This document shows, piece after piece, positions 37,528 through 47,870 of a stretch of 64,000 bases of DNA. The translations under genes were made by a program, and so were the position numbers. How positions within the stretch are numbered: the first letter of the stretch is position 1; the number at the start of each line of letters is the position of its first letter. Source of the stretch: Williamsia maris (GTDB lineage Bacteria > Actinomycetota > Actinomycetes > Mycobacteriales > Mycobacteriaceae); contig NZ_JAMTCJ010000004.1 of NCBI RefSeq assembly GCF_024171815.1, positions 620,001 through 684,000 on the forward strand, in the 5' to 3' direction. The notes under the pieces are model-generated. The model saw only the letters and a list, made by a program, of their open reading frames with translations, searched no databases and was not told the DNA's origin.

Positions 37528-39264
37528 TCAGGCGTGCAACGCGTCTGCGACGGCGAGACGCGCGGCGGCCGGATCGGCCGTGGCCAGCGCCGCACGGGCG
37601 GCAGCCTGGCACTGCGCGAGCGTGACGTCGGCGAGCGCAGCACCCACGCCTGCAGCCGCGGCCGGCGCGCTCGACAGGGAGGTGACGCCCATGCCCACCA
37701 GGACGCATGCCAACAGCGGATCGGCGGCGGCCTCGCCGCACACCCCGACCGATTTGCTGACCGCCGCACCGGAGGACGCGACGCGATCGATGAGGGCCAG
37801 GACCGCGGGCTGCCACGGGTCGGTCAGACCGGCCAGTTCCGACGACATCCGGTCGGCGGCCATCGTGTACTGGGTCAGATCGTTGGTGCCGATGGACACG
37901 AAGTCCACCTCGGCGAGGATCGCGGGCGCCAGCAGGGCGGCCGACGGGATCTCGATCATCACCCCGGCGGTCAGGCCACGCTCACGCACCTTGGCCGCGA
38001 AACCCCGCGCCTCGGCCGCGGTCGCCACCATCGGCGCCATCACCCAGGGTGACCCACCGGTCGCGCGGGCGGCCGCGGCGATCGCGTCGAGCTGACGGTC
38101 CAGCAGGCCGGGATCGGCGAACGCGATGCGCAGGCCACGGACACCGAGCGCGGGGTTCGCCTCGGTTCCCTGGTCGGCGAACAGCAGCGGCTTGTCCGAT
38201 CCGGCGTCCAGGGTGCGGATGACGATCTTCGCGGTGTGGGCGCCCGAATCGGTCGCGAACGCGTCGACGACCTCCTGGTAGAGGGTGGTCTGTTCGGCGA
38301 CCGTCGGCTCCGAGGCACGATCGAGGAACGCGAGCTCGGTGCGGAACAGTCCGATGCCGGCCACCGGGAAGTCGGTCGCGGTGCGGGCCGATGCGCCGTC
38401 CTGCACGTTGGCCAGGATGGAGACCTCGACCCCGTCGGCGGTCCGACCGGGTCCGGTCCACCGCGACACCAACGCCGACTGACGCAACGACTCCGCGACC
38501 TGGGCGCGTGCGTCGTCGGGGTCACACCCGAGGGTGACCGTACCCGCGGTGCCGTCGAGCATCACCGGGGTCCCTGCGGACACCGCGGCGAGATCGGCGA
38601 CGGCGACCACGCACGGGATACCCAGCTGGCGGGCGATGATCGCGGTGTGGCTGGTCGGTCCGCCGAACCGGGTGGCCAGTCCCCGCACCATCGACGGATC
38701 GAGGCCGGAGGTGTCGGCGGGAGCGAGATCGTCGGCGAAGAGGATCACCTCCGACGTCGGTTGGGCCAGTCCGGGTTCGGGGTCACCGGCGAGTTCGGCG
38801 AGTACGCGGTCGCGGACGTCCATGAGGTCGGTGACCCGCTCGGCCATCAGTCCGCCGAGTTTGGTGAACACCGCGGCGAACTGCTCGGTGGCGTCGACCG
38901 CGGCGTTCGGCGCGGGCGAGCCCGCCCGGATCAGCTTCTGCGCGGCGCCGATCCAGCCGCGGTCCTCGGCGAGCGCGGCGGTCGCCGAGAGCACCTCCGA
39001 GGCGACGCCGGTACTGGCCGAGGCCCGCACCCGCAGTCGGTCGGCGACGATCACCGTCGCGGCGGCGAAGCGGTCGCACTCGGCCTCGACGTCGGCAGGC
39101 GGCGCTCCCGCACCGGGTAGTTCGGGTCGCGGGCCGGGCCACATCACCGGCGCGTAGGCGACGCCGGCCACGACCGGGGTCCCGGACAGCACGGACGGCG
39201 ACTCGGACGACGTGTCCGTCGACGGGGTGCGATGAGCGAGCTGAACGTCATTCTGCGGTGCCAT
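37528..39264 (-). CDS. ptsI: PEP-protein phosphotransferase (PTS enzyme I)
   Basis: Cytoplasmic first enzyme of the sugar PTS, 578 aa. It transfers phosphate from PEP to HPr. The phospho-His is His206 in GGPTSHTAI. The C-terminal PEP-binding domain carries GIGLFRTELAFLDR, SIGTNDLTQYTMAADR and the Cys region VGVCGEAAADP. ATG 39264 follows the intergenic AT-rich region. It is divergent from deoR-fruK-fruA-ptsH, with which it makes a complete fructose PTS. Confidence 0.95.
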   Translation of the reverse strand: MAPQNDVQLAHRTPSTDTSSESPSVLSGTPVVAGVAYAPVMWPGPRPELPGAGAPPADVEAECDRFAAATVIVADRLRVRASASTGVASEVLSATAALAEDRGWIGAAQKLIRAGSPAPNAAVDATEQFAAVFTKLGGLMAERVTDLMDVRDRVLAELAGDPEPGLAQPTSEVILFADDLAPADTSGLDPSMVRGLATRFGGPTSHTAIIARQLGIPCVVAVADLAAVSAGTPVMLDGTAGTVTLGCDPDDARAQVAESLRQSALVSRWTGPGRTADGVEVSILANVQDGASARTATDFPVAGIGLFRTELAFLDRASEPTVAEQTTLYQEVVDAFATDSGAHTAKIVIRTLDAGSDKPLLFADQGTEANPALGVRGLRIAFADPGLLDRQLDAIAAAARATGGSPWVMAPMVATAAEARGFAAKVRERGLTAGVMIEIPSAALLAPAILAEVDFVSIGTNDLTQYTMAADRMSSELAGLTDPWQPAVLALIDRVASSGAAVSKSVGVCGEAAADPLLACVLVGMGVTSLSSAPAAAAGVGAALADVTLAQCQAAARAALATADPAAARLAVADALHA

Positions 39265-39287
39265 GTGATTCAAATTACAAGAAAAGC

Positions 39288-39299
39288 TTGACTTGTCAA
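39288..39299. promoter_or_regulatory. Candidate operator palindrome in the ptsI-deoR intergenic region
   Basis: TTGACTTGTCAA is a 12-nt interrupted palindrome (TTGAC-TT-GTCAA). It lies in a 108-bp divergent spacer that is markedly AT-rich for this genome and contains several ATCAACA-like words. A DeoR-family repressor encoded next door is a plausible binder; TTGACT could also be a -35 element. Confidence 0.4.
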
Positions 39300-39372
39300 C
39301 ACATCCAGGCGTAAACAGACTCATATCAACATCAAAAGCAACACAATCCAACCGAAACGGGGACGTTCTCCC

Positions 39373-40140
39373 ATGTACGCCGAAGAGCGACAGCAAGCCA
39401 TCGCGGACCAGGTGCATCACCACGGTCGCGCGTCGGTGGCGGCGCTGGCCGAGGAATTCGACGTCACGAGTGAGACCGTGCGTCGCGACCTCGCGTTCCT
39501 CGAACGCGCCGGGTTCCTGCGCCGGGTACACGGTGGCGCGGTACCGGTCGACGCGGTACGGGTCACCGAGCTCGGTGTCGCCGAGCGTGCGACCGCCCGC
39601 CCGGACGAGAAGATCCGTATCGGGATGGCGGCCTGCCGGTTCGTCCCCTCCGAGGGCGGCAGCCTCGTCATCGACGCGGGCACGACCACCATCCAGGCCG
39701 CGGCCTGCCTCCCCCGCGACCGGACCATCACCGTCTTCACCAACTCGCTGCCCGTGGCGTCGACCGTCGCCGATCACCCGAGCGCGCACCTGCACTTCCT
39801 CGGTGGCCGCATCCGCGGTCTCACCCAGGCCGCCGTCGGGGCCGCGCCGATCGCGGCCCTGTCGAACTACCGCGTCGACGTCGCCTTCATCGGCACCAAC
39901 GGCATCACCGAACGCCACGGGCTGTCCACCCCGGACCCGGACGAGGGTGCGATGAAGTCGGCCATGATCAATGCCGCCAATCGCGTTGTCGTCCTGGCGG
40001 ACTCATCGAAGCTCGGAAAGGAAGACATGACCGGTTTCGCCGATCTGTCCCGCGTCGACGTCCTGATCACCGACGCCGGCATCGACGCCGGCTTCTCCGC
40101 GCGGCTGTCCGCGCGCGGGGTGGAGGTGGTGATCGCATGA
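39373..40140 (+). CDS. DeoR/GlpR-family regulator of fructose PTS
   Basis: DeoR-type repressor of 255 aa. The N-terminal HTH reads VAALAEEFDVTSETVRRDL followed by RRVHGGAV. The sugar-phosphate-sensing domain has IDAGTTT and FIGTNGIT, typical of the ISOCOT fold. It should respond to a fructose phosphate and control its own operon and ptsI. ATG 39373 is used. The stop overlaps the fruK start by 4 nt (ATGA). Confidence 0.9.
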   Translation: MYAEERQQAIADQVHHHGRASVAALAEEFDVTSETVRRDLAFLERAGFLRRVHGGAVPVDAVRVTELGVAERATARPDEKIRIGMAACRFVPSEGGSLVIDAGTTTIQAAACLPRDRTITVFTNSLPVASTVADHPSAHLHFLGGRIRGLTQAAVGAAPIAALSNYRVDVAFIGTNGITERHGLSTPDPDEGAMKSAMINAANRVVVLADSSKLGKEDMTGFADLSRVDVLITDAGIDAGFSARLSARGVEVVIA

Positions 40141-41108
40141 TCGTCACCGTCACCGCCAACCCGAGCGTCGACCGCACCGTCACCCTGCCCGGACCGCTGG
40201 TCCGCGGCTCGGTGACCCGAGCGCTCGCCTCCCGCGCCGAGCCCGGCGGCAAGGGCGTCAACGTCTCCCGCGCCGTGCAGATGGCCGGGGTGGCCACCAC
40301 CGCACTGCTGCCCGCCCGTTCCGGCGACCCCCTGCTGACCGGACTCGACACCGTCGGACTGCGGTACCGCACGGTCGATGTCGCCGCCGACGTACGGAGC
40401 AACCTCACCGTCACCGAACCGGACGGCACCACCACCAAGCTCAACCTCCCCGGCAACCCGATGAGCCCCGCCGATCTGTCCGCGCTGACCGCGCTGATCG
40501 TGGAGTCCGCCGCCACGGCGAGCTGGGTGGCCCTGTGCGGCTCCCTGCCGCCGGGGGTGCCCGACTCCTGGTACGCCGAGGTGGCCTCGCTCCTCGCTCC
40601 GTTGAGCTGCCGGGTCGCCGTGGACACTTCCGGTGCCCCGCTGACCGCGTTCCGCGCCGCGATGCCCGACGTGGCCGTCGACGTCATCAAGCCCAACGTC
40701 GAGGAGCTGTGCGAGATGACCGGCGCCGACCTCGATCTGCTGGAACGGTCCGCCGATGCGGGCGACTTCGGGCCCACTCTCGACACCGCCCGCTCCCTGC
40801 AGCAGTTCGCCGGGTGCGCGGTACTGGCGACGCTCGGCGCCGCCGGCGCACTGCTGGTGACCGCCGAGGGCGCGTGGCTCGCGACGCCGCCCCCCATCGT
40901 CCCGGTCAGCACGGTCGGCGCGGGCGACGCAACCCTGGCGGGCTACCTGCTCGCCACCCTCGACGAGGCGACACCGGCGGAGCGTCTGCGCCGCGCGGTC
41001 GCCTACGGATCGGCCGCAGCGGCGCTGGCCGGGACGCAACCACCGACTCCCTCGGATCTCGCACTCGCCGCGGTGCACGTGAGCGAGGTCGCGACCCACG
41101 CGGTCTGA
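40137..41108 (+). CDS. fruK: 1-phosphofructokinase
   Basis: PfkB-family kinase of 323 aa converting fructose 1-phosphate to fructose 1,6-bisphosphate. It has the N-terminal NPSVDRTV, the sugar-binding GGKGVNVSR, and the C-terminal catalytic motif TVGAGDATLAGYL with the Asp base. The position between the regulator and the fructose permease supports the fructose 1-phosphate assignment over tagatose 6-phosphate. Confidence 0.93.
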   Translation: MIVTVTANPSVDRTVTLPGPLVRGSVTRALASRAEPGGKGVNVSRAVQMAGVATTALLPARSGDPLLTGLDTVGLRYRTVDVAADVRSNLTVTEPDGTTTKLNLPGNPMSPADLSALTALIVESAATASWVALCGSLPPGVPDSWYAEVASLLAPLSCRVAVDTSGAPLTAFRAAMPDVAVDVIKPNVEELCEMTGADLDLLERSADAGDFGPTLDTARSLQQFAGCAVLATLGAAGALLVTAEGAWLATPPPIVPVSTVGAGDATLAGYLLATLDEATPAERLRRAVAYGSAAAALAGTQPPTPSDLALAAVHVSEVATHAV

Positions 41109-41179
41109 GCGCGCGCCCGCGCTCCCCTCTCCACCACAACTCCCAACAGCGTCATCCACTCATCAGAAAAGGCACAACG

Positions 41180-43279
41180 ATGTCCGATACACATACCGCC
41201 GGCACCGCGCACGGGGGTGCGCAGGGTCCGGATCCCACCCAGATCATCGAGATCGACACGGTCGCACTCGATGTCGACGCAGGCCGCGACAACCAGGCCG
41301 TCATCACCTATCTCGCCCAGAGGCTCGTCGCCGCGGGTCGGGCCACCGACGTCGAGGGTCTCGTCACCCCGGCGATGGCCCGCGAGGCCCAGTCGGCGAC
41401 CGGACTGCCCGGCGGGATCGCGATCCCGCACTGCCGCTCCGACGCCGCCCAGCGCGCCAGCCTCGCCTTCGCCCGCCTGTCCCCCAAGGTCGACTTCGGC
41501 GCCAAGGACGCACCGGCCGACATCGTCTTCCTCATCGCCGCACCGGCGTCCGGCGGCTCCGAGCACATGAAGCTGCTCAGCTCGCTGGCCCGCGCGCTGG
41601 TCCGCCCCGACTTCGTCGCGCAGTTGCGCTCGGCGAAGGACGCGGCGACCATCGTCGACCTGGTGCAGGGCGTCGTCTCGCCCGCACCGGCCGCGCCGAG
41701 TGCACCCGCGACCGCCCCCGCGGCGGTGACCCCGCCGCCCGTCGCGGACGCGCCCGCAGCCGATCGCCCGACCGTCGTGGCGATCACCGCCTGCCCCACC
41801 GGGATCGCGCACACCTACATGGCCGCGGACTCACTCACCTACGCCGCCGAGCGTCTCGACGTCGACTTCGTGGTCGAGACCCAGGGGTCGTCGAAGACCA
41901 CCCCGATCGATCCGGCCGTCATCGCCCGGGCCGATGCGGTCATCTTCGCCACCGACGTGGGCGTCAAGGGCCGCGAGCGGTTCGCCGGCAAGCCCGTCAT
42001 CGAGTCGGGCACCAAGCGGGCCATCAACGAGCCGGACGTGATGATCACCGAAGCCGTTGCGGCGTCGAAGGACCCGAACGCCAAGAAGGTCGGCGGATCG
42101 GCATCGACGGCCACGGCGGCGGCGTCGGGCTCCAGCGAGCTCGGCTGGGGCACCCGTACCCGGCAGATCCTGCTCACCGGCGTCAGCTACATGATCCCGT
42201 TCGTCGCCGCAGGCGGACTGCTGATCGCGCTCGGGTTCCTGCTCGGCGGATACGAGATGGCGCTCAAGCCCAACGGGGCCACCGATCCCATCGGTGCGAC
42301 CATCGCGCTGTCCAACAGCCTGACCAACCTGCCCTCCGGCGGGTTCCTGCAGTACCTCGGCGGCGTCTTCTTCGAGATCGGTTCGCTGGCCTTCTTCTTC
42401 CTCGTCCCCGCGTTGGCCGGCTACATCGCGTTCGCGATCGCCGACCGGCCCGGTCTGGCCCCCGGTTTCACCGCCGGCTATATCGCGTCGGTCGTCGGCG
42501 CCGGCTTCATCGGCGGTCTCGTCGGTGGTCTGATCGCCGGTTTCGTCGCCCTGTGGATCAGCCGGATCCCGTTGCCGCAGTGGGCTCGAGGCCTGATGCC
42601 CGTCGTCATCATCCCGCTGCTCGCCACACTGATCACGGGCGCGTTGATGTTCATGGTGCTGGGTCGACCGCTCAAGTGGATCACCACCTCGCTGCAGGAC
42701 GCGCTCTCGTCGATGTCGGGCAGCTCGGTGATCATCCTCGGTGTCATCCTCGGCCTGATGATGTGCTTCGACCTCGGCGGCCCGGTCAACAAGGCGGCCT
42801 ACGCCTTCGCGGTCCAGGGGCTGGCGATCGGCGGGTCCGCGGACCTGCGCATCATGGCCACCGTGATGTGTGCGGGCATGGTCCCGCCGCTGGCGATGGC
42901 CCTGGCCACCACGATCCGTCCGAAGCTCTTCACCGAGCCCGAGCGGGAGAACGGCAAGGCGGCCTGGCTGCTGGGAGCGTCGTTCATCTCCGAGGGCGCG
43001 ATCCCGTTCGCGGCGGCCGACCCCCTGCGGGTCATCCCCTCGATGATGGCCGGCGGCGCCGTGACCGGCGCTCTGACGATGGCCTTCGACGTGGGCCTGC
43101 GTGCCCCGCACGGCGGTATCTTCGTCTTCTTCGCGATGACCAACGTGTTGGGCTTCCTGATCTCCCTCGCGGCGGGCACAGTGGTCGGAGCGGTTCTGGT
43201 GGTCGCCGCCAAGCAGATGCGCAGCAAGCCCGTCGTCGCCACCCCGGCGACCGTCGCGGCCCAGCCGGTCGCAGCCTGA
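41180..43279 (+). CDS. fruA: PTS fructose transporter subunit IIABC
   Basis: Fused membrane permease of 699 aa. The EIIA domain (residues 20-170) has the phospho-His in AIPHCRSD. An Ala/Pro linker follows. The EIIB domain has the phospho-Cys in ITACPTGIAHTYMAA. The EIIC domain occupies the C-terminal 350 residues with about eight to nine membrane spans and the GGPVNKAAY motif. It imports fructose as fructose 1-phosphate. ATG 41180 follows AAAAGG. Confidence 0.95.
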   Translation: MSDTHTAGTAHGGAQGPDPTQIIEIDTVALDVDAGRDNQAVITYLAQRLVAAGRATDVEGLVTPAMAREAQSATGLPGGIAIPHCRSDAAQRASLAFARLSPKVDFGAKDAPADIVFLIAAPASGGSEHMKLLSSLARALVRPDFVAQLRSAKDAATIVDLVQGVVSPAPAAPSAPATAPAAVTPPPVADAPAADRPTVVAITACPTGIAHTYMAADSLTYAAERLDVDFVVETQGSSKTTPIDPAVIARADAVIFATDVGVKGRERFAGKPVIESGTKRAINEPDVMITEAVAASKDPNAKKVGGSASTATAAASGSSELGWGTRTRQILLTGVSYMIPFVAAGGLLIALGFLLGGYEMALKPNGATDPIGATIALSNSLTNLPSGGFLQYLGGVFFEIGSLAFFFLVPALAGYIAFAIADRPGLAPGFTAGYIASVVGAGFIGGLVGGLIAGFVALWISRIPLPQWARGLMPVVIIPLLATLITGALMFMVLGRPLKWITTSLQDALSSMSGSSVIILGVILGLMMCFDLGGPVNKAAYAFAVQGLAIGGSADLRIMATVMCAGMVPPLAMALATTIRPKLFTEPERENGKAAWLLGASFISEGAIPFAAADPLRVIPSMMAGGAVTGALTMAFDVGLRAPHGGIFVFFAMTNVLGFLISLAAGTVVGAVLVVAAKQMRSKPVVATPATVAAQPVAA

Positions 43280-43321
43280 TCCACCCCGGACCACCAGACC
43301 CCACAACCAGGAGGAATTGAT

Positions 43322-43582
43322 ATGCCCAGCACCACCATCGCCGTCGGATCCGCCGTCGGCCTGCACGCCCGACCGGCGACCATCATCGCCGAGGCCGTCG
43401 CCGCGGCCGGGGCTGCGGTCACCCTCGCCGTCGAGGGCGGCGAGCCGGTCGACGCCGGTTCGGCCCTGATGATCATGACCCTCGGTGCCGAGAAGGGCAC
43501 CTCGGTCGTGGTCAGCGCCGACGACCAGGAGACGTTGGACTCGATCGCGGGTCTCGTCGCGAAGGATCTCGACGCCGAGTAG
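43322..43582 (+). CDS. ptsH: Phosphocarrier protein HPr
   Basis: Small PTS carrier of 86 aa with the active His15 in GLHARPA. The usual regulatory Ser46 region reads DAGSALMIM with Ser47. I see no HPr kinase in the window. AGGAGG lies 7 nt before ATG 43322. It ends the operon and is followed by a strong terminator. Confidence 0.95.
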   Translation: MPSTTIAVGSAVGLHARPATIIAEAVAAAGAAVTLAVEGGEPVDAGSALMIMTLGAEKGTSVVVSADDQETLDSIAGLVAKDLDAE

Positions 43583-43597
43583 ACACGTCTCGACGAC

Positions 43598-43630
43598 GAA
43601 CGCCCCGGGGACATGGTCCCCGGGGCGTTC
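43598..43630 (+). terminator. Terminator of the fructose PTS operon
   Basis: Perfect 15-bp inverted repeat (43598-43612 and 43616-43630) with a 3-nt ATG loop, 16 nt after ptsH. It is also placed to stop transcripts of the convergent hflX gene. Confidence 0.85.
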
Positions 43631-43690
43631 TCGTGTCGGTGGATGCGGCCACGGCCCAGACGTCTGACGCCCGGCCGCGGCCGGCGTCGG

Positions 43691-45145
43691 TCAGCCGCTG
43701 AGTGCCAGACCGGCCAGTTCCCCGGCGAGTGCCGCGGGCACCTTGATACGCATGAACGTCCCCTCGGTGCGGTGCTCGGTGGACAGCACATCGCCCTGGG
43801 CGTGGATGCGCGACACCAGGTCTCCACGTGAGTACGGGACCTCGACGGTGAGTTCGACGTCGTCGCGACCGACCACGTCACGCACACGGTCGAACAGTTC
43901 CTCGAGTCCGGCGCCGGTGAGCGCGGAGACGAACACCGCGTCGGGGAACTCGCTGCGCAGCGCGGTCAGGGTGGTCGGGTCGGCGGCGTCGATCTTGTTG
44001 ATCACCAACACCTCCGGCGGCGCCGTGGCGTTCTCGGCACGCACGACGTCGTCGATCACGGTCCGCACGGTCGAGATCTGCTCCATCGGCAGCGGATCGG
44101 AGGCGTCGACCACGTGCAGCACGAGGTCGGCGTCGACGACCTCCTCCAGCGTCGACCGGAAGGCCTCGACGAGCTGGGTCGGCAGGTGTCGGACGAACCC
44201 GACGGTGTCGGTGAGGACGAGTTCACGACCGTCGTCGAGGGTGGCCCGGCGGGTGGTCGGATCCAACGTCGCGAACAGGGCGTTCTGCACCAGTACACCG
44301 GCGCCGGTCATGGCGTTGATGAGGCTGGACTTGCCTGCGTTCGTGTAGCCGGCGATCGTCACCGACGGCACCGAGGAATCCCTGCGCTTGCTGCGCTTGG
44401 TGTTCCGCGAGGTCTTCATCTGCCGGATCTCACGACGCAGCTTGGCCATCCGCTCACGGATGCGCCGACGATCGGTCTCGATCTTCGTCTCGCCGGGTCC
44501 GCGCAGACCCACACCGCCGTTGCTGCCTGCGCGACCACCCGCCTGTCGGGACATGGACTCACCCCAGCCACGCAGCCGCGGGATCATGTACTCCATCTGG
44601 GCGAGCGCCACCTGTGCCTTGCCCTCCCGGGAGGTGGCGTGCTGGGCGAAGATGTCGAGGATCAGTGCCGTCCGGTCGATGACCTTGACCTTGACGACCT
44701 TCTCCAGTGCGTTGAGCTGGGCGGGTGTGAGCTCACCGTCGCAGATGACGGTGTCGGCGCCGGTCGCCAGGACGACCTCACGCAATTCGTGGGCCTTGCC
44801 CGAGCCGATGTAGGTGGCCGGGTCGGGCTTGTCGCGACGCTGCATGACGGCGTCGAGGATCTCCGACCCCGCGGTCTCGGCCAGTGCGGCGAGCTCGGCC
44901 ATCCGTGCGTTGGCGGTGGCCACCGAGCTGTCGAGCGACACACCGACGAGCACGACCCGCTCGAGTCGCAGCTGGCGGTACTCGACCTCGGTGACGTCCT
45001 CGAGCTCGGTGGACAGACCGGGCACACGCTGCAGAGACGACCGCTCGTCGAGCTGGAACTCACCGGTGGTCGGGGATCGCCACGGCACCCGGGCTGTCGG
45101 CGCATCGGTGTCGAGCGTGTCGTCGTCGTGAAGCGCGTCGGTCAC
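43691..45145 (-). CDS. hflX: GTPase HflX
   Basis: Ribosome-splitting GTPase of 484 aa that rescues stalled ribosomes under stress. The N-terminal HflX domain includes the glycine-rich loop GGVGLRGPGETKIETDRR. The G domain has G1 GYTNAGKSS, G3 DTVGF and G4 NKID. The GTG 45145 start is the first usable codon, since a nearby upstream ATG frame is stopped quickly. The first 40 residues are an acidic extension. It lies downstream of dapF-miaA on the same strand. Confidence 0.95.
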   Translation of the reverse strand: MTDALHDDDTLDTDAPTARVPWRSPTTGEFQLDERSSLQRVPGLSTELEDVTEVEYRQLRLERVVLVGVSLDSSVATANARMAELAALAETAGSEILDAVMQRRDKPDPATYIGSGKAHELREVVLATGADTVICDGELTPAQLNALEKVVKVKVIDRTALILDIFAQHATSREGKAQVALAQMEYMIPRLRGWGESMSRQAGGRAGSNGGVGLRGPGETKIETDRRRIRERMAKLRREIRQMKTSRNTKRSKRRDSSVPSVTIAGYTNAGKSSLINAMTGAGVLVQNALFATLDPTTRRATLDDGRELVLTDTVGFVRHLPTQLVEAFRSTLEEVVDADLVLHVVDASDPLPMEQISTVRTVIDDVVRAENATAPPEVLVINKIDAADPTTLTALRSEFPDAVFVSALTGAGLEELFDRVRDVVGRDDVELTVEVPYSRGDLVSRIHAQGDVLSTEHRTEGTFMRIKVPAALAGELAGLALSG

Positions 45146-45309
45146 GTCGGTGGCGGTCGCGTCATCTGAGGTGTGTGTGTCGAAGATGAAGGTGTTCTCC
45201 TGATCTGTGTCGAGAACTCACCGGCTGGGTGCCGGGGCCTCGCGGGTCTCACTCATGTATCTCATGCAAACCGTGCACGGCGCATGTCTATTTCCGTCGG
45301 CGTCCCCGG

Positions 45310-46224
45310 TCACGGGGTGTTCCACCCGGCGCGCAGGGTGCCCGAGGCCACCAGGACCGACGGCCCCCGCAGCACGGCACCGGTCTCGTCGATGCGCACC
45401 GTCACCTGACCGCCCGGCACACGGACGTCGACCGTGCCCACCTGCGTCCCGGTGCTCGCACGCAGTGCGGCCGCAGCCGCGGCGACGGTCCCGGTGCCGC
45501 AGCTACGCGTCTCGCCGACACCGCGTTCGAGGACGCGCATGTCGACCGAACCGTCGGCGACGGGCGTGATGATCTCGATGTTGACCCCGTCCGGGAACAC
45601 CGCCGGGTCGAACTCTGCTCCGTGGGCGAGGTCGATCCCGGCCAGTGTCGCCACATCGAGACCGCTGACGACACAGGCGAGGTGGGGATTTCCGACGTCC
45701 ACGGCGAGTCCGGCGACCGTGGTGTCACCGAGGACCGCCTTGCTCTCCACACCGGTGCTCACCGCGCCCATCTCGACGCTGACGTCGGCGGTGGTGTCGT
45801 CGGCGTGGTGCACCTCGACGCGTCGGCCGCCCGCCCGGCTGCCGACGGTGAACGTCGACCCCGAGACCGCGCCGGAGGACGCGAGGTAGTGCGCGAACAC
45901 GCGGACGCCGTTGCCGCACATCTCGGCCACCGAGCCGTCGGAGTTGCGGTAGTCCATGAACCAGTCGGTGGTACGGACGCCGGCGGGAAGTTCCGTCAGG
46001 ACACCGGTGGCGCACAAGGCGTCGGCCCGGGCGACACGGAGGACACCGTCGGCGCCGATGCCACGCTGCCTGTCGCACAGCGCCCGGACGAGGTCGGGGG
46101 TCAGATCGATCGACGCGGTGGCGTCCGGGAGCAGCACGAAGTCGTTCTGCGTCCCGTGCCCCTTGAGGAAGTCGATCCCGGCGGCATCGAGGGACTCGGT
46201 TGCCGACCGCCCACTGCTGCGCAT
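45310..46224 (-). CDS. dapF: Diaminopimelate epimerase
   Basis: Converts LL-DAP to meso-DAP for lysine and peptidoglycan synthesis, 304 aa. The two catalytic cysteines are Cys103 ([10 protein letters not shown]) and Cys242 ([11 protein letters not shown]), the acid/base pair of the family. ATG 46224 gives a short N-terminal extension. miaA ends 9 nt upstream of the start, so the two are in one operon. Confidence 0.96.
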   Translation of the reverse strand: MRSSGRSATESLDAAGIDFLKGHGTQNDFVLLPDATASIDLTPDLVRALCDRQRGIGADGVLRVARADALCATGVLTELPAGVRTTDWFMDYRNSDGSVAEMCGNGVRVFAHYLASSGAVSGSTFTVGSRAGGRRVEVHHADDTTADVSVEMGAVSTGVESKAVLGDTTVAGLAVDVGNPHLACVVSGLDVATLAGIDLAHGAEFDPAVFPDGVNIEIITPVADGSVDMRVLERGVGETRSCGTGTVAAAAAALRASTGTQVGTVDVRVPGGQVTVRIDETGAVLRGPSVLVASGTLRAGWNTP

Positions 46225-46233
46225 CCGCCCAGG

Positions 46234-47148
46234 TTACCGGACGTCGTGGTCGCGAAGGTGGGTCGTGACGTGGTCGAGCAACCGGTCGTCGGCGGCGTCG
46301 AACCAGCGGATGCGGTCGTCGCGACGGAACCACGATCGTTGCCTTCGGACGTAGCGGCGGGTGCCGGTGAAGGTGAGCTCGCGGGCGGTGTCGAGGTCCA
46401 GCGTCCCGTCGATGACATCGAGCACCTGTGCGTAGCCGATCGCCCGGGAGGCGGTCAGTCCGTCCCGCAGTCCGAGATCGATCAGGTGGGTGACCTCGTC
46501 CACGAGCCCGGCGTCGAACATCGCGTCCGTCCGCACGCGCAGCCGGTCGTCGAGTGTGTCGGTGTCCCGGTCGAGCGCCACGATCGCGGTCGACCATCGC
46601 GGGGTCCCCTTCTGCGGCGCCGACGCGGCGAAGGGCTCGCCGGTCAGCTCCACCACCTCGAGAGCGCGGACGATCCGGCGGCCGTCGGTGTCGAGAATGG
46701 CCGTGGCCGCGGCCGGGTCCACCGTGCCGAGACGTCGGTGCATCTCCGCGACCCCGACGTCGGCGAGCTCCGCCTCGAGACGCGCCCGCACGCCGGCGTC
46801 GGTGGCCGGGAAGCTCCAGTCGTCGAGCAGTGACTGGATGTACATCATGGAGCCGCCGACGATGACCGGCAGCCGCCCCGCGGCCAAGACCGTCTCCACG
46901 TCGGCACGGGCGGCCTGCTGATAGCGCGCGACGGTCGCCGTCTCGGTCACGTCGAGGACGTCGAGTTGGTGGTGTGGGATGCCACGACGTTGCGCCGGTG
47001 CGGGTTTCGCGGTGCCGATGTCCATACCGCGGTACTGCGCCATCGCGTCGATGTTGACGATCTCGCCGTCGAACCGCTCGGCCAGATCGAGCGCGAGGTC
47101 GGATTTCCCGGTCCCGGTGGGCCCGATCACCGCGACCGGTGTCCTCAC
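46234..47148 (-). CDS. miaA: tRNA dimethylallyltransferase
   Basis: Adds the isopentenyl group to A37 of tRNAs reading UNN codons, 304 aa. It shows the P-loop [11 protein letters not shown], the DMAPP-binding [16 protein letters not shown], and [10 protein letters not shown] near the C-terminus. GTG 47148 overlaps the stop of the upstream gene by 4 nt (GTGA). MiaB, which methylthiolates the same base, is encoded about 3 kb away. Confidence 0.95.
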   Translation of the reverse strand: MRTPVAVIGPTGTGKSDLALDLAERFDGEIVNIDAMAQYRGMDIGTAKPAPAQRRGIPHHQLDVLDVTETATVARYQQAARADVETVLAAGRLPVIVGGSMMYIQSLLDDWSFPATDAGVRARLEAELADVGVAEMHRRLGTVDPAAATAILDTDGRRIVRALEVVELTGEPFAASAPQKGTPRWSTAIVALDRDTDTLDDRLRVRTDAMFDAGLVDEVTHLIDLGLRDGLTASRAIGYAQVLDVIDGTLDLDTARELTFTGTRRYVRRQRSWFRRDDRIRWFDAADDRLLDHVTTHLRDHDVR

Positions 47149-47870
47149 GGTCGGGGACCCCACCACGCCACCTGATAGCCGACGCCGAACGGGGCGGCGC
47201 GGTAGAGGGATTCGGTCGAGAACCCCTCGGGGGTCGCGGTCCGCCACACCGCGGACGCCACCTGCCACGCGGCGCGACCGTCGATCCCGGCCCGCGCCGT
47301 CTCCGTCCGGCCCAGCGCCTCGATGGCGTCGAGGTCGGCGGTCGCGACGGCCGCATCGAGTCGGTCCTGGATCTCCCTGGCGCCGGCGATCTCCCCACCG
47401 CGCGCGCCGAGGGACAACCCGAAGGAGCCGTCGGCCACCACCAGCACTCCGACGGCGTCATCGGTGCCGGCGACCCGGGCGCCCAGTTCGGCCCCGATCC
47501 GGGCGCATTCCCCCGGGCTGGTCGACGGGTCGACCAGCGTCGCGCACACCTGTGCCGACGGTGCGATCTGTCCACGCAGCCAGCCGGCGACGAGCATCGG
47601 GGTGGCCATGACAGCCGACGCGGGCTCGCCGACGCCGGGTCGCAACGACACGATCTCGTCGACACCGAAACCCGCGAACGTGCCCCGCGTGAGGTCTGCG
47701 GTGGCGGTGTCGCCCACCCCGATCGCAACCCATCGCTGCGCAGTGTCCGACAGGCGCCGGACCGCCTCGAGAACCGCGGCGCGGAGGTCGACGACGTCGG
47801 TGGCACCGGGGCCGGCCAGGGCCGGGACCACCAGGGGCGCACCGGGCACGAAAGCGGCTGCGGTCAACAC
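47145..47870 (-). CDS. Conserved hypothetical protein (Rv2728c-like, possible extradiol-dioxygenase-like fold)
   Basis: About 241 aa, Ala-rich. [19 protein letters not shown] at the N-terminus and [16 protein letters not shown] in the middle recall the LigB/MEMO class III extradiol dioxygenase fold, but I cannot see the metal ligand set and do not assign activity. The position upstream of miaA matches M. tuberculosis Rv2728c. GTG 47870 is chosen because it directly precedes the conserved stretch. Its stop overlaps miaA. Confidence 0.7.
   Translation of the reverse strand: MLTAAAFVPGAPLVVPALAGPGATDVVDLRAAVLEAVRRLSDTAQRWVAIGVGDTATADLTRGTFAGFGVDEIVSLRPGVGEPASAVMATPMLVAGWLRGQIAPSAQVCATLVDPSTSPGECARIGAELGARVAGTDDAVGVLVVADGSFGLSLGARGGEIAGAREIQDRLDAAVATADLDAIEALGRTETARAGIDGRAAWQVASAVWRTATPEGFSTESLYRAAPFGVGYQVAWWGPRP

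Noticed and set aside
41831-43366. - strand ORF of 511 codons across fruA
   Set aside because: Antisense to the PTS permease; translation is dominated by Asp, Arg, Gly and His without domains.
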